From contig JASHXO010000141.1 of NCBI GenBank assembly GCA_030043495.1, positions 1-8,904 of the forward strand: a stretch of DNA of 8,904 nt, read 5' to 3'. The notes under the pieces are model-generated. The model was given only the letters and a program-made list of their open reading frames with translations, was not told where the DNA came from and did no database searches. Below, one piece after another: positions 1 to 5,663 of this stretch (its first letter is position 1; each line of letters begins with the position of its first letter). The position numbers and the translations under genes are program-made. This DNA is from Candidatus Rhabdochlamydia sp. Lineage in GTDB: Bacteria > Chlamydiota > Chlamydiia > Chlamydiales > Rhabdochlamydiaceae.

Positions 1-8
1 ACAAAATT

Positions 9-24
9 ATGTTTTATAAAACAT
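9..24. repeat. 16-bp perfect palindrome in AT-rich leader
   Basis: ATGTTTTATAAAACAT reads the same on both strands with no spacer. Symmetry of this kind can bind a dimeric regulator or form a small cruciform, but in such AT-rich DNA it may be chance or the tail of a terminator for a gene to the left. Confidence 0.5.
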
Positions 25-135
25 TTATACTATAAACAATAAAATAAATCCAATTGTATTTTTCAATTTCAATAATAAACTTAGAAAAATTAATTATGTT
101 TTAATGATAATTTTTATTTTTGTCATTTTTAAATT

Positions 136-157
136 ATTATTTTTATATAAAAATAAT
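136..157. repeat. 22-bp perfect A/T palindrome
   Basis: The 22 bases are perfectly self-complementary around the 146/147 centre and consist only of A and T. Possible roles are a bidirectional terminator, an operator for the metNIQ operon, or simple AT-rich drift. Nothing in the sequence decides between them. Confidence 0.5.
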
Positions 158-315
158 TTTAAGAATTAACTTTTTCGCGATTGCCTTAACTATCCAAACA
201 GAACTAACCCATTAAATTTTTTTCCAGAGATCAAAAAAGCAATTGCTGACTTTTATCTAAAGCCATCTCATATTTTTGAGTTTTTTTTATCTTAATTGTG
301 ATATAAATCCTAGCC

Positions 316-1347
316 ATGTCCGACACAATTATCGAGCTGCAATCCATCTCAAAAACGTATCAACATGATGGTAAAATCATCACGGCCCTTGACAATGTAT
401 CCCTCACCATCGGGCGTAAAGACATTTACGGAATTATCGGTCTCAGCGGCGCCGGAAAATCGACTTTGATCCGCTGCCTTGCCAGGTTAGTCACTCCTTC
501 ATCGGGAAGAATCTTATTCCACGGAATGGATTTCGCAAGTTTGAACATTGGCGAGCTTCGCACTTTTCGAAAAAAAACAGGAATGATTTTCCAACATTTT
601 AATTTGCTAAGCTCGCGAACAGTTGCTGGAAATATCGCTTATCCTTTAGAAATTGCCAATGTTCCAAAAGAAGAGCAGGATAAACGCATCAATGAATTAC
701 TTGGACTAGTCGGACTTAAAGAAAAGAAAAATGCCTATCCCTCACAGCTTAGCGGAGGAGAAAAGCAAAGAGTTGGCATCGCGCGTGCCCTTGCCAACCA
801 CCCTGAAGTTCTATTTTGCGATGAAGCGACCTCTGCCCTTGACCCCAAGACGACCAAAGAAATCTTAAACCTATTAAAAAACATTAATAGAAAACTGGAT
901 GTTACCATTATTTTGATTACCCATGAAATGGAAGTCATTAAACAAATCTGCAATAAAGTTGCAGTCATTGAACATGGAAAAATTGTCGAAGAAGGGTTGG
1001 TTACCGAAGTTTTTTCTGATCCCAAACATTCGACCACTAAACATTTTCTGCAAAAATCTTCTCATGAAATTCCTCCAGAATTTTTTAAAGAAATTTCGGC
1101 CAATCGCAAGCTTTTGAGGTTAACGTTTAAAGGCAAAGCTGCTGGGGAACCGATTATTTCAGAGCTTGTAAGAAGGTTTGATGTCGACGCCAATATTTTA
1201 CTGGGCTGGATCGACCGATTGCAAAGCTTGACTTTAGGGACATTGATTATCGAGATGACCGGTGCGCCTGAAGGGATAAGAAATGCTTTGGGCTTTCTCC
1301 AAGAAAAACACGTCCATTTTGAGGTAATCGAAAATGCTCTCGAATAA
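316..1347 (+). CDS. metN: Methionine ABC importer, ATP-binding protein MetN
   Basis: MetN is the cytoplasmic ATPase that powers methionine uptake through MetI. The 343-residue product has the full ABC set: Walker A GLSGAGKST (42-50), Q-loop glutamine in IFQHFNLL (Q93), signature LSGGEKQR (145-152), Walker B VLFCDEATSALD (165-176) and switch histidine in THE (H203). Residues ~265-343 form the extra C-terminal NIL (ACT-like) domain that separates MetN from generic ABC ATPases and in E. coli MetN binds methionine to inhibit transport when the cell is replete. Length matches the family. The ATG at 316 gives the usual N-terminus just before the IELQSISKTY strand, but there is no visible Shine-Dalgarno sequence. 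It is the first gene of a three-gene operon and its 3' end overlaps metI by 14 nt. Confidence 0.95.
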   Translation: MSDTIIELQSISKTYQHDGKIITALDNVSLTIGRKDIYGIIGLSGAGKSTLIRCLARLVTPSSGRILFHGMDFASLNIGELRTFRKKTGMIFQHFNLLSSRTVAGNIAYPLEIANVPKEEQDKRINELLGLVGLKEKKNAYPSQLSGGEKQRVGIARALANHPEVLFCDEATSALDPKTTKEILNLLKNINRKLDVTIILITHEMEVIKQICNKVAVIEHGKIVEEGLVTEVFSDPKHSTTKHFLQKSSHEIPPEFFKEISANRKLLRLTFKGKAAGEPIISELVRRFDVDANILLGWIDRLQSLTLGTLIIEMTGAPEGIRNALGFLQEKHVHFEVIENALE

Positions 1348-2017
1348 CATCGAACTGGCTTGGAATCTTTTGCCATTGCAGATATGGAATACCATTTACA
1401 TGGTCTTCGTCGCGACTTTTTTTGCCATTCTTATAGGACTGCCTTTAGGCGTGATTTTAACAATCACTGACAAAGGACATATAAAACAAAATGCTTCGGC
1501 CTATAAAATTTTAGAGACGCTTGTCAACATTGGCCGTTCTTTTCCTTTTGCAATTCTCATGGTCGCCCTCATTCCTTTGACCCGATGGATTGTAGGAACA
1601 AGCTTAGGAACTACAGCCTCGATTGTCCCCCTCACGATTGCCGCAGCTCCTTTCATCGCCCGCCTCATAGAAACGAGTTTGAAAGAATTGGACCGCAACA
1701 TTCTCGAAGCTTCCATTGTCATGGGCTCAAATACTCGGCAAGTCATTACAAAAGTGTTGCTCCCCGAAGCATTGCCGTCAATCATTTCGGCAACGACCTT
1801 GACAGTGGTGAACTTGATCGGTTATAGCGCTATGGCTGGTTTAGTTGGCGGCGGAGGGCTGGGACAGGTCGCTGTTCAATATGGTTACAATCGTTTCAAC
1901 ACGTTTATCATGATCGTGACTGTCATCCTTCTCATCTTGCTAGTGCAGATTGTGCAATGGATAGGAGGATATCTCACCGGATCGATTGTAAAGAAAAGAG
2001 GAAAAAATATCTCATGA
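1334..2017 (+). CDS. metI: Methionine ABC importer, permease MetI
   Basis: MetI is the inner-membrane channel subunit of the methionine importer; a homodimer couples to two MetN and receives substrate from MetQ. The 227-residue product is very hydrophobic with about five membrane segments (roughly 15-45, 58-82, 92-110, 150-175, 188-212). The cytoplasmic EAA loop that docks on the ATPase is visible as EASIVMGSNTRQVITKVLLP (125-144), with the conserved G131 and P144. The NIGRSFPFAILM and AMAGLVGGGGLGQVAVQYGY stretches are typical of MetI. The ATG lies inside the metN 3' end, preceded by GAGG at 1321-1324, nine bases upstream, which supports this start. Overlap with both neighbours implies translational coupling. 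Confidence 0.95.
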   Translation: MLSNNIELAWNLLPLQIWNTIYMVFVATFFAILIGLPLGVILTITDKGHIKQNASAYKILETLVNIGRSFPFAILMVALIPLTRWIVGTSLGTTASIVPLTIAAAPFIARLIETSLKELDRNILEASIVMGSNTRQVITKVLLPEALPSIISATTLTVVNLIGYSAMAGLVGGGGLGQVAVQYGYNRFNTFIMIVTVILLILLVQIVQWIGGYLTGSIVKKRGKNIS

Positions 2018-2802
2018 TTAAGCAGATTTTAATTTTTGCCAGTGCGGCATTGTTACTTCTACCTGGATGTTCATCCAAACCTAAAAACGTCTTAAAAGTC
2101 GCTGCAACTCCTGTTCCCCACGCCCAAATGCTCGAGTTTGTTAAGCCAGATTTAAAAGAAAAAGGAATCGATCTCATTATTATCACTACCGATGATTATA
2201 ATATGCCGAACCGCGCACTTGCTGAAAAAGATGTCGATGCTAACTTCTTTCAACATATCCCCTTTATGGAACTTCAAATCAAAGAATTTAATTATCCTAT
2301 TCAAAGCGATGGTAAAATCGAAATCGAACCGATGGGGATATATTCGAAAAAAATTAAATCCATTAACGCTCTCCAAGATAAAGCTGTGATCGCTATCCCC
2401 AACGATCCTTCCAATGAAGCTAGGGCCCTGCTGTTATTCCAATCTCGCGGAATCATTAAATTGGATGATCCCAACAATCTCAATGCGACAATTCTCAATA
2501 TCAAGGACAACCCAAAACAACTGAAATTTATTGAGATCGATGCAGCAATGCTTCCTCGCACTTTACAAGATGTCGATGCCGCTGCCATCAATACCAATTA
2601 TGCCCTGGAAATGCATTTAAACCCGACAAAAGATGCACTGATATTAGAAAGCAAAGACTCTCCCTATGCTAATATTTTGGCAATACGTATTGGAGATGAA
2701 AACCGCCTGGATATCCAAGCTCTAAAAACAGCGATGACGTCCGATAAAATGCGAAAATTCATTATGGACAAATACAACGGTGCTGTCTTATCTGCTTTTT
2801 AA
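2014..2802 (+). CDS. metQ: Methionine-binding lipoprotein MetQ
   Basis: MetQ is the membrane-anchored substrate-binding protein that captures methionine outside the inner membrane and delivers it to MetI. The ATG at 2014 overlaps the metI stop as ATGA and follows an AGAGG at 1997-2001. It begins directly with a lipoprotein signal: MIKQ, a hydrophobic run, then the lipobox LPGC with the lipidated cysteine at residue 19. The open frame extends 19 codons further upstream, but that would bury the signal peptide behind a charged, arginine-rich stretch, so the shorter 262-residue form is chosen. Family motifs include TPVPHAQML (32-40), DANFFQHIPFM (75-85), AIPNDPSNEARALLL (127-141) and VDAAAINTNYA (187-197). 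Last gene of the operon; no intrinsic terminator is obvious immediately after it apart from the foldback element. Confidence 0.94.
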   Translation: MIKQILIFASAALLLLPGCSSKPKNVLKVAATPVPHAQMLEFVKPDLKEKGIDLIIITTDDYNMPNRALAEKDVDANFFQHIPFMELQIKEFNYPIQSDGKIEIEPMGIYSKKIKSINALQDKAVIAIPNDPSNEARALLLFQSRGIIKLDDPNNLNATILNIKDNPKQLKFIEIDAAMLPRTLQDVDAAAINTNYALEMHLNPTKDALILESKDSPYANILAIRIGDENRLDIQALKTAMTSDKMRKFIMDKYNGAVLSAF

Positions 2803-2838
2803 AAGACGGTTACAAAAAAATGATAAGTTGATTTTCTC

Positions 2839-3012
2839 TAAGAGTGTGTTTGTGAAAATGTGCAAAATGTTGATTTACAAAAGATTTTCGATGAAATTTC
2901 TTTTCCTTCGGTGGTGACATATGCCGGAGGAGCCATAGGCACCACCGAAGGAAAAGAAATTTTGCGAAAAGATTTGTAAAGCAACCTTGCAATTTTCACA
3001 AACACACTCTAA
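2839..3012. mobile_element. Foldback MITE-like element (168 bp) with TAA target duplication
   Basis: Positions 2842-3009 form one long imperfect inverted repeat. The outer 18 bp are perfect (GAGTGTGTTTGTGAAAAT at 2842-2859, its complement at 2992-3009). The arms continue with small gaps into a perfect 23-bp inner stem (2894-2916 with 2940-2962) around a 23-nt loop (2917-2939). TAA occurs immediately outside each end (2839-2841 and 3010-3012), as expected for a 3-bp target duplication of the TNA type made by IS1031/ISL2-like IS5-family transposases. It carries no coding capacity, so it would depend on a transposase elsewhere. The family assignment is an inference from the GAG ends and TNA duplication. 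As RNA it would fold into a very stable hairpin downstream of metQ. Confidence 0.75.
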
Positions 3013-3017
3013 GAGAT

Positions 3018-3034
3018 GTTCTCTGAATTTGAAT
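3018..3034 (+). repeat. 17-nt repeat, copy 1 (inverted copy at 4261-4277)
   Basis: GTTCTCTGAATTTGAAT matches the reverse complement of 4261-4277 without a mismatch. Both copies sit just inside a TAA/TTA trinucleotide: TAAGAGAT precedes this copy, and the complement of the other reads TAAGAC before it. This suggests the end of one IS or MITE family at both sites. Confidence 0.65.
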
Positions 3035-3053
3035 AATTTGACCTTTGATTTAA

Positions 3054-3116
3054 TTTCAATCGGGCTGATGAAGACAATATCGGGATGCTGATATTGTCGA
3101 GGAAATCCGATTGAAA
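3054..3116. repeat. 63-bp two-stem inverted repeat at the truncation point of the reductase gene
   Basis: An outer 10-bp stem (TTTCAATCGG at 3054-3063 with CCGATTGAAA at 3107-3116) encloses an inner 9-bp stem (GACAATATC at 3073-3081 with GATATTGTC at 3090-3098). An asymmetric internal loop of 9/8 nt separates the stems and the hairpin loop is 8 nt. All 19 pairs are Watson-Crick. The right arm runs into the first codons of the reductase remnant, so this structure marks where the N-terminal half was lost. It may be a second miniature element or a structured RNA. Confidence 0.6.
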
Positions 3117-3332
3117 GAAAACGAAAAGATTCTTTGCATCGACGATGTCAGTTCATTTGCCGGACATATGGCTTGCGATGAAGCCTCTCGCTCAGAACTT
3201 GTAATCCCCCTGATAAAGCAAGGAATTCTTCTTGGAGTGTTAGATATCGATAGTCCAAAAAATAATCGATTTGATGAGGTCGATGTTTCTTACTTAAGCA
3301 AAGTTTGTAACACTTTGCTTGCTTATATTTGA
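3111..3332 (+). pseudogene. msrC: 5'-truncated free methionine-R-sulfoxide reductase (GAF domain)
   Basis: The 73 residues match the C-terminal half of fRMsr (E. coli MsrC/YebR type), which reduces free methionine-R-sulfoxide in the cytoplasm. Visible family motifs are IDDVSSFAGHMACDEASRSE followed by the IPL strand, GVLDIDSP, then the final helix; the C-terminus looks complete. Full-length members are about 150-165 residues. The first half, including the GxGVCG region with two of the three conserved cysteines, is absent; only the HMACD cysteine remains. Upstream in frame two TGA codons (3066-3071) close the reading frame, and no N-terminal half is recognisable in the other frames. The only start is a TTG at 3111. 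Its position behind metNIQ suggests it once belonged to a methionine uptake and repair cluster that was disrupted by the adjacent repeats. Confidence 0.75.
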
Positions 3333-3364
3333 AATTAAATCTTTCCCTAAAAAGAATTTCATTT

Positions 3365-3370
3365 TATAAT
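3365..3370 (+). promoter_or_regulatory. Putative -10 box of the tRNA-Leu promoter
   Basis: A consensus TATAAT sits 14 nt before the tRNA 5' end. The region 17-18 nt upstream (about 3341-3348, TCTTTCCC) is a poor -35. The position suits a tRNA promoter, and transcription may continue into the thiamine pyrophosphokinase gene. Confidence 0.45.
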
Positions 3371-3384
3371 TCAGTGTTTTTTAT

Positions 3385-3468
3385 GCGGTCATGGCGGAAT
3401 TGGTAGACGCGCTAGATTCAGGTTCTAGTCGGGGAAGCTCGGTGGATGTTCGAGTCATCTTGACCGCA
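3385..3468 (+). tRNA. tRNA-Leu (anticodon CAG)
   Basis: The 84-nt sequence folds as a class II tRNA. The acceptor stem is GCGGTCA (3385-3391) with TGACCGC (3461-3467), and A3468 is the discriminator. The D arm contains the GGTAGACGC motif. The anticodon stem CTAGA/TCTAG encloses loop TTCAGGT, giving anticodon CAG (3419-3421), which reads CUG. The long variable arm (about 3429-3443, CGGG with CTCG) is what leucine tRNAs require. The T arm has loop TTCGAGT (3449-3455). The 3' CCA is not encoded, since ATTT follows, so it must be added enzymatically. Confidence 0.96.
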
Positions 3469-3553
3469 TTTATGCAAACTTTTGAATAAGTTGACTCGAC
3501 TTTTTTTCTTTTTCACAATATTTCTTTGCTTTAGAAGTTTCACCGAGGATCAG

Positions 3554-4186
3554 ATGCCTATGTTTCCCGATACGCGAATCGCCATCATTTGCAATGCGCC
3601 CATCGAGAACGTTGCAAAAATTAAAGAAAAAATTAAAAATTTTCCCGTCCTCATCGCAGCAGATGGTGGAATTAATCATTGTTTCAAATTAGGGATTCGG
3701 CCTGATTTGATTGTCGGTGATTTTGATTCGGCCAATCCTACATTCTTAAAAGACTTTAACGACATTCCGGAAAAAAGATATCCGAAGGATAAAGACAAAA
3801 CGGATTTAGAGATCGTCCTAGAATTGGTTTATCATGCCCATATAGAAGCAATTTCAATCTTTGGCGCCCTTGGTGGAAGGACCGATCACACTCTTGGTAA
3901 TTTAATACTTCTTTCTCGCTATCCAGGGAAAGTCTTTCTTGAGACGGACAACGAAAGATTATTTGTGATCGACCGCCAGGCAGAAATTGCGACTTATCCT
4001 AACCAATTGATCTCCTTGATTCCTTTGAATGGACCAGTGACTGGGATCGATACGAAAAACTTGAAGTGGGAGCTTAAAAATGAAACCCTCGATAAACAAT
4101 TTATCGGCATTTCCAATGAAGCACAAGGCCAGCGAGTGACGATTTCAGTAAAGAAAGGGGATCTTCTCTGTTGTGTCAACGACTGA
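3554..4186 (+). CDS. thiN: Thiamine pyrophosphokinase
   Basis: This enzyme transfers pyrophosphate from ATP to thiamine, giving thiamine diphosphate directly; with no other thiamine gene here it points to salvage. Numbered from the ATG at 3554, the 210-residue product shows AADGG (35-39), PDLIVGDFDS (50-59), the KDKTDLEIVL segment (80-89) and GGRTDHTLGN (107-116), all hallmark catalytic motifs. The C-terminal thiamine-binding domain ends with GISNEAQGQRVTISVKKG (185-202). The frame stays open upstream to a TTG at 3482, which would add a hydrophobic FFFFTIFLCF stretch; that is not expected for a cytosolic kinase. GAGGA at 3545-3549 favours ATG 3554, or possibly ATG 3560. The gene follows the tRNA by 85 nt and may share its transcript. 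It converges with plsC. Confidence 0.92.
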   Translation: MPMFPDTRIAIICNAPIENVAKIKEKIKNFPVLIAADGGINHCFKLGIRPDLIVGDFDSANPTFLKDFNDIPEKRYPKDKDKTDLEIVLELVYHAHIEAISIFGALGGRTDHTLGNLILLSRYPGKVFLETDNERLFVIDRQAEIATYPNQLISLIPLNGPVTGIDTKNLKWELKNETLDKQFIGISNEAQGQRVTISVKKGDLLCCVND

Positions 4187-4191
4187 CCAAC

Positions 4192-4283
4192 TTAGAGCAT
4201 GTTTACAAATGACCATAGCTTGATTTTTAAAGCGGCAAAAAAAGGCACGAAAAGCAGGTGATTCAAATTCAGAGAACGTCTTA
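4192..4283. mobile_element. 86-bp IS-end-like relic flanked by TTA, between thiN and plsC
   Basis: Positions 4195-4280 are bracketed by TTA (4192-4194 and 4281-4283). The left end begins GAGCATGTTTACAAAT; the right end, read from outside, begins GACGTTCTCTGAATTTGAAT. The two ends are loosely alike (GA, C, GTT, then an AAAT/GAAT motif) and resemble the GAGTGTGTTTGTG ends of the foldback element at 2842-3009. The right end contains the inverted copy of the 17-nt repeat at 3018-3034. No protein is encoded. The right TTA is also the complement of the plsC stop codon. Interpretation as a decayed IS5-like miniature element is an inference. Confidence 0.5.
4261..4277 (-). repeat. 17-nt repeat, copy 2 (inverted relative to 3018-3034)
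   Basis: ATTCAAATTCAGAGAAC is the exact complement of 3018-3034. Two identical 17-mers in opposite orientation about 1.2 kb apart enclose the reductase remnant, tRNA-Leu and thiN. Confidence 0.65.
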
Positions 4284-4952
4284 GGGTGGTATTCCTTGTG
4301 CTCCTTTTTCATACCACGAACGCAGCGCATTGATCGATTCCGCAAGTTTTTCCGTCAAAACAGTTTGAGCTTCTCTTTTTTCCAAATGAGCAAACTGCTC
4401 CCATAAAATAGGACTACCAAAAACACAAGCTGTCTTCCCCCATAATTTTGGAAATTTTCTTTCGCGATTCCATATTTTAAACGTCCCATGGACATAAGCT
4501 GGTATGACTGCTGTTTTTGAACGGGACACCAACATCGCAATGCCAGGCTTCAATGCCCCCAATTCATCCTTCCATCCTCTTGTTCCTTCCGGAAAAAGAA
4601 TGATCTTCTTTCTTTCTGCAAGAAGAGAGCAGATTAATTTAAACACAACGACATCACCTGCGTCTCCACTTACCGGATGGGCATTGAGCTTGCGGATAAG
4701 CCATCCAAAAGCAGCATTTTTAAAAAGTCCTTCACGAGCTAAAAAATGAACTTCTTCAGGCCAAGAAATCGCTAGAATAGGAGGGTCGAAATTAGATGAG
4801 TGGTTGGAAGCGATAATGGCTGCCTTGCCATAAAAATGTTCAAATCCGTAAACTTCATGCCGATAAAAAACTTTAAAAAAGCACCACGCAAAAAAAAGTA
4901 CAGCCCGATAAAGCCAGGTCATGGGAATTTTGCGCGCCCAGGCAGGTTTCAT
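4281..4952 (-). CDS. plsC: 1-acyl-sn-glycerol-3-phosphate acyltransferase PlsC
   Basis: PlsC acylates lysophosphatidate at position 2 to give phosphatidate, the substrate of CdsA encoded two genes upstream. The 223-residue product has an N-terminal hydrophobic helix (about 12-30) that anchors it to the inner membrane. The acyltransferase blocks follow: NHSSNFDP (50-57) with the catalytic H51-x4-D56 pair, LFPEGTR (119-125) for the glycerol phosphate site, and VIPAYVHGT (149-157). Length is normal. The ATG at 4952 follows a weak TTAGG; Met11 is an alternative but has no better ribosome site. It is the last gene of the minus-strand block, 10 nt after cmk. In Chlamydia, from memory, argS follows plsC; here a repeat relic and the convergent thiN follow instead. 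Confidence 0.93.
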   Translation of the reverse strand: MKPAWARKIPMTWLYRAVLFFAWCFFKVFYRHEVYGFEHFYGKAAIIASNHSSNFDPPILAISWPEEVHFLAREGLFKNAAFGWLIRKLNAHPVSGDAGDVVVFKLICSLLAERKKIILFPEGTRGWKDELGALKPGIAMLVSRSKTAVIPAYVHGTFKIWNRERKFPKLWGKTACVFGSPILWEQFAHLEKREAQTVLTEKLAESINALRSWYEKGAQGIPP

Positions 4953-4962
4953 AACCTAATTT

Positions 4963-5646
4963 TTACTTTTTGTTTAAAGATCGAGTTTGAAAGTATTTTA
5001 CGATCTGGTCGACTACTTGGTCAATGGAAAGATGACTCGTATCAATTTGCAATGCGTCAGGAGGGCAACGCAAGGGTGCAATTTCCCGCGTGGAATCATA
5101 TTCATCGCGTCGGACGATATCTACGAGTATTTGTTCGCGATTGAGAGTTCCAACCTCTTCAGGTCGTTTTTCAAGAATTTCATTAAGTCTTCTTTCCGCG
5201 CGAATCTCAGGATCCGCCGTAAGGAATATTTTTAATTCAGCGGTGGGAAAAACAACAGTTCCTAAGTCTCTTCCCTCAAAAACGGCATTTCTCCCTTGGG
5301 CAAACCTATGCTGGATCGTAAGCAAAGAGGCTCGGACTTCACGTAATGCGGAAACTGCCGATACATTTGCTGTTACAGGACGGGATCTAATGACTTCGGT
5401 TACATTCTGATCGCCGACAAAATATTGTTTCGCCCCATTTTTTTCGACGATGTTAAAGACGAATTTTTTTAAAAGAGCCTCAATTGCAGAAGAATCGTCG
5501 ACAGCGACATTGCGCTCTAAAACAAACCAGGTAAAACAGCGATACATTGCTCCGGTGTCGAAGTAAACAAAATGGAGTTGATCTGCAACTCGACGAGCAA
5601 CAGTAGTTTTGCCTGTTCCAGAAGGACCATCGATTGTAATGATCAT
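4963..5646 (-). CDS. cmk: Cytidylate kinase
   Basis: Cmk phosphorylates CMP and dCMP with ATP to the diphosphates, and recycles the CMP released by phospholipid synthesis. The 227-residue product opens with the P-loop GPSGTGKTT (7-15), then FDTGAMYR (29-36), which contributes to the nucleoside pocket. The region ~35-125 includes the CMP-binding insert with RPVTANVSAVSALREVR (89-105). EGRDLGTVVFP (124-134) and RRDEYDSTREIAPL (179-192) are the conserved CMP-contact and lid segments. Length is typical of bacterial Cmk. The ATG at 5646 lies 17 nt after the cdsA stop; no clear Shine-Dalgarno sequence is visible, so translation probably depends on coupling with cdsA. It is 10 nt from plsC, so the two are almost certainly co-transcribed. 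Confidence 0.95.
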   Translation of the reverse strand: MIITIDGPSGTGKTTVARRVADQLHFVYFDTGAMYRCFTWFVLERNVAVDDSSAIEALLKKFVFNIVEKNGAKQYFVGDQNVTEVIRSRPVTANVSAVSALREVRASLLTIQHRFAQGRNAVFEGRDLGTVVFPTAELKIFLTADPEIRAERRLNEILEKRPEEVGTLNREQILVDIVRRDEYDSTREIAPLRCPPDALQIDTSHLSIDQVVDQIVKYFQTRSLNKK

Positions 5647-5663
5647 AAGAGTCTGTCTAAGAG

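Larger units (their letters stand above)
1..315. other. AT-rich gene-free leader upstream of metN
   Basis: No coding region is supported here on either strand. The first ~170 bases are almost pure A/T, clearly unlike the rest of the window, and hold two perfect palindromes listed separately. Composition becomes more mixed from about 176 onward. A TATAAA (302-307) lies only 8 nt before the metN ATG, too close to serve as its -10 unless the message is nearly leaderless, and I see no good -35 partner. A 4-bp stem (267-270 with 277-280) followed by eight T is too small to call a terminator. The metN promoter probably lies here but cannot be fixed. Confidence 0.6.

Noticed and set aside
267..288. 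Small hairpin plus T-run upstream of metN as an attenuator or SAM riboswitch
   Set aside because: The stem is only 4 bp and none of the conserved SAM riboswitch helices are visible.
1957..2013. Upstream in-frame extension of metQ by 19 residues
   Set aside because: It lies inside metI, adds a charged stretch before the lipoprotein signal, and the ATG at 2014 has an ATGA overlap and a ribosome site.
2810..2992. 60-codon minus-strand open frame in the foldback element
   Set aside because: It simply reads through the inverted repeat arms, with no recognisable protein motif or credible ribosome site.
3482..3553. TTG-initiated extension of thiN with a hydrophobic stretch that mimics a signal peptide
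   Set aside because: Thiamine pyrophosphokinase is cytosolic, the ~210-residue length from ATG 3554 fits the family, and a ribosome site precedes that ATG.
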